Positions 1-3,872 of a stretch of 5,870 nt of DNA are shown here, piece by piece (position 1 is the first letter of the stretch; every line of letters starts with the position of its first letter). The stretch spans positions 1-5,870 of the forward strand of contig VGYW01000496.1 in the NCBI GenBank assembly GCA_016872875.1, given 5' to 3'. The notes under the pieces were generated by a model. That model ran no database searches. It was given only the letters and a program-made list of their open reading frames with translations, and had not been told where the DNA came from. The translations under genes and the position numbers were made by a program. This DNA is from Planctomycetota bacterium. GTDB lineage: Bacteria > Planctomycetota > PUPC01 > DSUN01.

Positions 1-10
1 TGACACGTCA

Positions 11-61
11 CCGCACTCCATAGTCCCCCACGCCCAGTTGGGGGAGGATTGTGGAGTGCGG
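11..61. repeat. Two-tier inverted repeat (long hairpin)
   Basis: Bases 11-20 (CCGCACTCCA) pair perfectly with 52-61 (TGGAGTGCGG). Inside, 24-30 (TCCCCCA) pairs perfectly with 39-45 (TGGGGGA) around an 8-base loop. The two stems are separated by an asymmetric internal loop of 3 and 6 bases. No T-run follows, so it does not look like an intrinsic terminator on either strand. It lies downstream of the minus-strand gene. It could be an interspersed palindromic repeat or a 3' structure of a transcript; the sequence alone does not decide. Confidence 0.6.
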
Positions 62-76
62 CATCGCAGATGCCGC
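58..76. repeat. Short perfect hairpin overlapping the larger one
   Basis: GCGGCAT (58-64) pairs with ATGCCGC (70-76) around the 5-base loop CGCAG. On the plus strand it is followed by TTTC only, too short a T-tract for a confident terminator. Bases 58-61 also belong to the 3' arm of the 11-61 hairpin, so the two structures compete and cannot form fully at once. My impression is that compact GCGGC-type palindromes are common as interspersed repeats in high-GC environmental bacteria, but that cannot be tested here. Confidence 0.5.
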
Positions 77-125
77 TTTCGATGGCAGCGGAGCGGAACC
101 CCGAGCGTGCTTACGTCTGAATCGC

Positions 126-140
126 AGCACTCGTAGTGCT
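126..140. repeat. 6-bp hairpin just 3' of the minus-strand gene
   Basis: AGCACT (126-131) and AGTGCT (135-140) form a perfect 6-bp stem with a 3-base loop. It starts 11 bases past the stop codon of the minus-strand gene. That position would suit a transcript end, but the minus-strand sequence beyond it has no T-run, so a Rho-independent terminator is not supported. Confidence 0.35.
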
Positions 141-151
141 CCTTGTCTCCC

Positions 152-1753
152 TCATTGCTTCGGCTGCGACGTTGGCAGGAAGCGGAAGGGGGCCTCCAGG
201 CACAGGGCGCCCATGGCGGTGGCGTAGACGCGGCCGCCGCGGTCGCCCCAGCGGTGCTTCGCGGGGTCCCAGCTCCCCTTCACGAACCTGCCGCGGGCGT
301 CGGCCTCATCGTGCACCTGTGCGGCGATGAGGGGCGCGCGGTACATCGTGCGCCAGGCCCGCCAGTGCTCGCTGCCCTCGCCGGCGAACAGGAACATCGC
401 AAGCGAGGAGTAATAGGTGTAGTAGATGTCCGCGACCAGTTGCTTGGAGGCCCCGCCGGGGGCGGGGTTGAGGTCAGGGGTCTCCTTGCTGGTGAGGTAT
501 TGCACGCCCTGGCCGATCTCCGCGTCGTAGGCGTGGGCGTCGTTGAGGAAGATGCGGCACAGGAGGCCGATGGAGGAGATGGCGAGGGAGCCGGGCGCCT
601 TGTCGTTCACGATGTAGGCGCTCGCCCCGTACTCGCGCAGGCTGTTCTTCAGGAAGGTGCGGCAGCGCTCGATGGCCTCATCCGGCACGGTGAGCTGGGC
701 GAGGAGGGCCGACTTGAGGGCCATGACCTGCCAGCCGGTCACGGACATGTCGCCCTCGCCGAGGGGGACGGCGCCGCCGTAGCGGAAGCCGCCGTGCTCG
801 GGCTGGACGCCGACGATGAAGCTCACGGCGCGCTGGGCCATCGGGCGGAGGCGCGGGTCCTTCGTCAGCCCGTATGCCTCGCACACGGCCATCGTGGCGA
901 TGCCCTGCTCGTAGAAGGTCTCGAACTGGAAGCTGCCGTTGTCGCGCTGGTTGGTGCCGAGCCAGTTGAGGGCGCGGTAGACCGTGTCGCGGTATGTGCC
1001 CTTCGTGTGGGTGAAGCCCGCGCCCTGGAAGGCCAGGAGCGCCAGGCCGGTCATCCCCACGTCGTAGGAGCTCGTGGCGTCCCACTTCCTGGCGTTCCAG
1101 CTCCCGTTCGGCTCCTGCGCCCGCTTGAGCCAGTTGAGTGCGGCGATGAGGGGCGGGACCACGGTCACGATGTCGGTGCCTGGGCCATCCCCAGGGCCTG
1201 GCCACCTGCCTCGACGCTCAATCGCGTCCCGCAGCTTGCCGCGGCGGAATCCCAGCCCGTCCTGAGGGCGGGTGTGGATGGGCTCGAACTCGATGGCGAT
1301 CAGCGCGAGGCGGCTGTCGAGCACGGGCTCATCAGGCCGGCCCTCCGGGGAGCCGATGGGCGGCTCCGGGTCCTTCACCGGCTCCGGCTCGGTCGGGTCG
1401 CCGCCACCGGCCACCAGGGTCTCCTGAACGTCCTTGATCTTGAAATCGGGGGGGAGCGGCGGGGGATCGGGGGGCAGGACGGGGGGCTTGGGGGGCTCGG
1501 GCTCAGGTGGGTCATAAGGAATGAGTCCGCCGTCTATGATGAACACCTCGTGTTCGGCCGCGGTCTTGGCGGGCCAGCTCCAGAGGGCGAGGAGGGCGAT
1601 GATGTGGACAAGTAGAGAGATACACCACCATGGGGCCTGGCGAATCCTCCGCTCAAACCAGTCGTGCAGGCGGGAGGGCCTCTCGATGTAGCGTTCGAGG
1701 ATTGCCTCCTGGCCCACCTGGGACGCGGGGTCACGCATCGGCTCTTGTCCCAT
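152..1753 (-). CDS. Membrane-anchored prenyltransferase/squalene-oxidase-repeat protein with proline-rich stalk
   Basis: This 533-residue protein has unknown function. Residues 1-41 are a charged, probably cytoplasmic, N-terminus. One membrane segment follows at about 42-60 (WWCISLLVHIIALLALWSW). A Pro/Glu-rich stalk spans about 79-135, the layout of TonB-like proteins. The remainder resembles the alpha/alpha toroid of terpene cyclases and prenyltransferases. QW-like repeats appear at 209-219 (LKRAQEPNGSW), 265-274 (LGTNQRDNGSF) and 317-323 (QPEHGGF). The C-terminus has a GGRVYATAMGALCLE stretch typical of these repeats. I see no DxDD cyclase acid motif, so squalene/hopene cyclase activity is not supported; a periplasmic binding or scaffold role is as likely. 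The ATG at 1753 is chosen because AGGAGG lies 7 bases upstream. The frame stays open upstream to 2128, but that stretch runs through the divergent promoter and into hdrC. The gene stands alone, divergent from the hdr genes. Confidence 0.85.
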   Translation of the reverse strand: MGQEPMRDPASQVGQEAILERYIERPSRLHDWFERRIRQAPWWCISLLVHIIALLALWSWPAKTAAEHEVFIIDGGLIPYDPPEPEPPKPPVLPPDPPPLPPDFKIKDVQETLVAGGGDPTEPEPVKDPEPPIGSPEGRPDEPVLDSRLALIAIEFEPIHTRPQDGLGFRRGKLRDAIERRGRWPGPGDGPGTDIVTVVPPLIAALNWLKRAQEPNGSWNARKWDATSSYDVGMTGLALLAFQGAGFTHTKGTYRDTVYRALNWLGTNQRDNGSFQFETFYEQGIATMAVCEAYGLTKDPRLRPMAQRAVSFIVGVQPEHGGFRYGGAVPLGEGDMSVTGWQVMALKSALLAQLTVPDEAIERCRTFLKNSLREYGASAYIVNDKAPGSLAISSIGLLCRIFLNDAHAYDAEIGQGVQYLTSKETPDLNPAPGGASKQLVADIYYTYYSSLAMFLFAGEGSEHWRAWRTMYRAPLIAAQVHDEADARGRFVKGSWDPAKHRWGDRGGRVYATAMGALCLEAPFRFLPTSQPKQ

Positions 1754-1760
1754 CGTGCGT

Positions 1761-1766
1761 CCTCCT
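1761..1766 (-). promoter_or_regulatory. Shine-Dalgarno AGGAGG of the minus-strand gene
   Basis: CCTCCT on the plus strand reads AGGAGG on the minus strand, 7 bases before the ATG at 1753-1751. It is a full-strength match at ideal spacing. It fixes the start 125 codons inside the longest possible frame. Confidence 0.85.
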
Positions 1767-1794
1767 GTCTGCCGGGGGTATGGCGGACGCTTCG

Positions 1795-1832
1795 CCAGCG
1801 CCGTCTCTCGCTTCCAAACACTTAAGCGCTGG
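1795..1832. repeat. Inverted repeat in the divergent intergenic region
   Basis: CCAGCGC (1795-1801) and GCGCTGG (1826-1832) are a perfect 7-bp inverted repeat separated by 24 bases. They lie upstream of the minus-strand gene, probably in its leader. They could be an operator or a leader hairpin, or chance in GC-rich DNA. I found no convincing -35/-10 pair for the minus-strand gene. Confidence 0.25.
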
Positions 1833-1893
1833 AGGCCGTGCAAAGGTTCACTCGGCCCTGGTTCGAGGGCTGTGCTCCAAGGCAGAATGCCAG

Positions 1894-1923
1894 TTGACAT
1901 TGGCGGGCCGAATCCCGTAGAAT
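1894..1923 (+). promoter_or_regulatory. Sigma70-type promoter for the hdrCBA genes
   Basis: A perfect -35 hexamer TTGACA (1894-1899) is followed, after an 18-bp spacer, by TAGAAT (1918-1923), five of six matches to the -10 consensus. Just downstream lies AATTGTAAAT, locally AT-rich in an otherwise GC-rich region. A transcript would begin near 1930 and leave about 50 untranslated bases before the hdrC ATG. This fits housekeeping-type transcription of the hdr genes; no clear operator overlaps it. Confidence 0.7.
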
Positions 1924-1978
1924 TGTAAATAGCGGGAGGACCCCCGGGCCAGAGCAGCGGTGAGCGAGAAAGGCAGGC

Positions 1979-2554
1979 ATGCAACTCAGGCTTTCGCGCG
2001 CCCAGGTCGGCTCCGAGTGGAAACGCGAGGTGGAGCGGCGGCTTGGACGCAAGGTGGCGGACTGCTATCAGTGCGGGAAGTGCACGGCCGGCTGCCCCGT
2101 GGCGTTCGAGATGTTCCAGCCAGTCCACGCGATGATGCGGCTGGCCCAGCTCGGCCGCAAGGACGAGGCGCTCCGCTCACGCTCCCAGTGGGTGTGCGCC
2201 GCCTGCGAGGCCTGCTCGACCCGCTGCCCGAAGGACGTTGACCCCGCCCGCCTGATGACGGTGCTGCGCGAGATGGCGCAGGAGGAGGGGTGCGTGAATG
2301 CGAACGAGGCGGACATCTACGATTTCCACACGTCGTTCCTGGCGAGCGTGCGGCGGTTCGGGCGGGTCTACGAGATGGGCCTGGTGGCCGCCTACAAGCT
2401 GAAGAGTCCACTGCGCCGCGGCCCGCAGGACATGCTGACCGCGCTCAAGATGGCCCGACGCGGCAAGCCAGGCTTCTTCCCCCACCGCATCCAGAACGTC
2501 GCCGCCATCCGACGCATCTATGAGCGGTGCAGGCTACAAAGGCCGCAAGTGTGA
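1979..2554 (+). CDS. hdrC: Heterodisulfide reductase subunit C (HdrC-like, two [4Fe-4S] ferredoxin subunit)
   Basis: HdrC is the small iron-sulfur subunit that carries electrons from HdrA to HdrB in the cytoplasmic Hdr complex. The 191-residue protein has two classic CxxCxxCxxxCP motifs. The first is C29, C32, C35, C39 (CYQCGKCTAGCP) and the second C73, C76, C79, C83 (CAACEACSTRCP). The PKDVDP after the second motif and the GCP-VAFEM after the first are typical of HdrC. The length is normal for the family, and the basic C-terminal part (about 125-191) has no further clusters. The ATG at 1979 follows a weak AAGGCAGG-like ribosome site. The gene is about 50 bases downstream of a good promoter and is the first of three hdr genes in the order C-B-A. 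No transmembrane segment is seen, which argues against the membrane HdrE/DsrM-linked type. Confidence 0.92.
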   Translation: MQLRLSRAQVGSEWKREVERRLGRKVADCYQCGKCTAGCPVAFEMFQPVHAMMRLAQLGRKDEALRSRSQWVCAACEACSTRCPKDVDPARLMTVLREMAQEEGCVNANEADIYDFHTSFLASVRRFGRVYEMGLVAAYKLKSPLRRGPQDMLTALKMARRGKPGFFPHRIQNVAAIRRIYERCRLQRPQV

Positions 2555-2559
2555 ATCCA

Positions 2560-2662
2560 CTCTCAGGGAGGATGATTGGATGAATGGATGATTGGATGGA
2601 TGCCAGAGCGAGCCAGTCTTTCATCCATCCATTCATCCATTCTTCCATTCATCCTCTCTCAG
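2560..2662. repeat. Inverted-repeat element of GGAT/GAAT units between hdrC and hdrB
   Basis: The arms at 2569-2602 and 2622-2655 are inverted copies matching at 31 of 34 positions, around a 19-base spacer. Each arm is itself a degenerate run of GGATGAAT-type 4-base units. CTCTCAG occurs directly on both sides (2560-2566 and 2656-2662) and could be a target-site duplication. Removing the element plus one copy would leave a hdrC-hdrB gap of only 31 bases. That fits insertion of a small non-coding element into a compact operon, but expansion of a simple repeat is an alternative. Transcribed, it would form a long hairpin. No T-run follows. Confidence 0.75.
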
Positions 2663-2681
2663 TTGAAGGGTTTGGCTTGAA

Positions 2682-3608
2682 ATGGAACTTGGCTACTTCC
2701 CCGGTTGTGCGCTGAAGGCCCATGCGACGGGTCTGGAATACGGCATGTCGCTGGAGGCCTCGCTTGACGCGCTCGGCTTCGCCTTGCGGGAGGTGCCCGA
2801 CTGGAATTGCTGCGGGGCCTCCGCCGGGCACATGACCAACACGGTGCTCACCCGCGCGCTGAACGTGCGGAACCTCGCGCTCGCCGAGGCCGCAGGGATG
2901 GACGAGTTCCTCGCCCCCTGCCCGCTTTGCGCCAAGGAGCTGGCGCTCGCACGCCACGAGGTGAAGGAGCACCCCGACCTCCTGGCCGCCGCCCAGGAGG
3001 CGGCGGAGATGGCCTATCGCTGCACCTCGCGGCCAATCACACTGATCGAGCTTCTCCACCGCAACACGGCGCTCGTGCAGGAGAAGGCCGCGGGCAAGCT
3101 CCCAGCCGTCAAGGTGGCCTGCTACTACGGCTGCCTCCACACCCGCCCGCCCGAGGTGATGAACTTCGACGACACGGAGCAGCCCTCCACGATGGACGGG
3201 GTGTGCCGCGTGCTGGGCCTCGATCCTGTGGAGTGGAGCCACAAGACGGAGTGCTGCGGGGCAGGGTTCACGATGAGCAAGGCGGGCGTGGTCGCGCGCC
3301 TGACGGGCCGCATCCTTGCCGCGGCGAAGGCCGCGGGCGCCGAGGCATTCGTCGTCGCCTGCCCCATGTGCCACGCGAACCTGGACATGCGGCAGGGCGA
3401 GGCCGCGGCCGACGCCGGCCTGGGCGAGGACTTCCACATGCCAGTCCTCTATCTGGCGCAGGCCCTCGGGCTGGCGCTGGGAATCGAGCCGAAGGCGCTC
3501 TCGCTCCACACGCACTTTGTGGACACGACGGATCTCGTGGCCCGGCTGAGAGGGGAGACCGTCGGGGCGAGCGCGGAGACCGAGGGGGCGGGCGCCGCGG
3601 CTGTGTGA
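2682..3608 (+). CDS. hdrB: Heterodisulfide reductase subunit B (HdrB-like, two CCG domains)
   Basis: HdrB is the catalytic disulfide-reducing subunit. In characterised Hdr complexes its two CCG motifs each bind a noncubane [4Fe-4S] cluster. The 308-residue protein has both motifs complete: C9, C43-C44, C80-x2-C83 (CPLC), then C151 (with C147 in ACYYGC), C191-C192 and C227-x2-C230 (CPMC). The start MELGYFPGC, the central CYYGCLHTRP, the STMDGV segment and HKTECCGAGFTMSK are all characteristic. The length is normal, with a short Ala/Glu/Gly-rich tail after about residue 290. It lies 127 bases after hdrC, a gap filled by a repeat. GAAGGG (2665-2670), 11 bases before the ATG, is the only ribosome-site candidate and is weak. 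The physiological substrate cannot be read from sequence; outside methanogens it need not be CoM-S-S-CoB. Confidence 0.94.
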   Translation: MELGYFPGCALKAHATGLEYGMSLEASLDALGFALREVPDWNCCGASAGHMTNTVLTRALNVRNLALAEAAGMDEFLAPCPLCAKELALARHEVKEHPDLLAAAQEAAEMAYRCTSRPITLIELLHRNTALVQEKAAGKLPAVKVACYYGCLHTRPPEVMNFDDTEQPSTMDGVCRVLGLDPVEWSHKTECCGAGFTMSKAGVVARLTGRILAAAKAAGAEAFVVACPMCHANLDMRQGEAAADAGLGEDFHMPVLYLAQALGLALGIEPKALSLHTHFVDTTDLVARLRGETVGASAETEGAGAAAV

Positions 3609-3610
3609 TG

Positions 3611-3740
3611 AACCCTCTCGCCCCCTCTCCCTCGGGGAGAGGGCGGGGGTGAGGGTGCTTTGGCTGCAACGGGCAGGTCGCCGCGGGACCAAGCACCCTC
3701 ACCCTGACCCTCTCCCCAAGGGAGAGGGGATTGAGGGGCG
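3611..3740. repeat. REPIN-like pair of GC-rich palindromes
   Basis: Two copies of one palindrome lie in opposite orientation. In the first, CCCTCTCCC (3623-3631) pairs with GGGAGAGGG (3635-3643); in the second, CCCTCTCCC (3708-3716) pairs with GGGAGAGGG (3720-3728). Each has a 3-base loop. On the inner side, GGTGAGGGTGCTTTGG (3649-3664) is nearly the reverse complement of CCAAGCACCCTCACC (3689-3703), so the whole unit can fold on itself. This is the layout of REP doublets (REPINs). It begins two bases after the hdrB stop. CCCTCTCCC-type palindromes are, to my knowledge, widespread in high-GC bacteria. No T-tract makes it a terminator. Confidence 0.75.
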
Positions 3741-3756
3741 CAGTTGGTCGAGAGCC

Positions 3757-3849
3757 CCTCCCGAACGTTCCAATACGTTCGGGAGGTTAACGCCACGCGA
3801 AAGGCGCCAACATCCCTATCCTCCCGAAGGTATTGGAACCTTCGGGAGG
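3757..3849. repeat. Inverted pair of 12-bp hairpins with a compensatory change
   Basis: Hairpin 1 has CCTCCCGAACGT (3757-3768), loop TCCAAT and ACGTTCGGGAGG (3775-3786). Hairpin 2 has CCTCCCGAAGGT (3820-3831), loop ATTGGA and ACCTTCGGGAGG (3838-3849). Both stems are perfect. Hairpin 2 is the reverse complement of hairpin 1 except for two positions that pair with each other (C-G changed to G-C). The loops are exact complements. The 33-base spacer contains a weaker inverted match. The second stem ends 9 bases before the hdrA ribosome site. Best read as a second REPIN-like element unrelated to the one at 3611-3740. Confidence 0.8.
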
Positions 3850-3858
3850 GATGCGTGC

Positions 3859-3863
3859 AGGAG
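3859..3863 (+). promoter_or_regulatory. Shine-Dalgarno AGGAG deciding the hdrA start
   Basis: AGGAG lies 9 bases before TTG 3873 but 24 bases before the first in-frame ATG (3888). This supports TTG initiation. An in-frame GTG at 3855 has no comparable site. Confidence 0.65.
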
Positions 3864-3872
3864 TGTTGCGAG

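Noticed and set aside
143..1615. 490-codon open frame on the plus strand opposite the minus-strand gene
   Set aside because: Its translation is Gly/Ala/Val/Glu/Arg-rich without recognisable domains and it has no ribosome site. The opposite strand encodes a coherent protein with a membrane segment, repeats and an ideal Shine-Dalgarno. High GC explains the open antisense frame.
1754..2128. N-terminal extension of the minus-strand gene to an ATG at 2128
   Set aside because: It would overlap hdrC and the divergent promoter, and the extra 125 residues look like random GC-rich translation. AGGAGG sits before the ATG at 1753.
2569..2655. CRISPR-like repeat array
   Set aside because: The repeats are short 4-base units in two inverted arms with one 19-base centre; there are no regular spacers and no cas genes.
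2649..3692. 347-codon minus-strand open frame opposite hdrB
   Set aside because: hdrB has both complete CCG motifs on the plus strand; the antisense frame runs through the repeat and has low-complexity composition.
3611..3740. Intrinsic terminator after hdrB
   Set aside because: The stems are strong but no T-run follows either one, and hdrA continues the same complex downstream.
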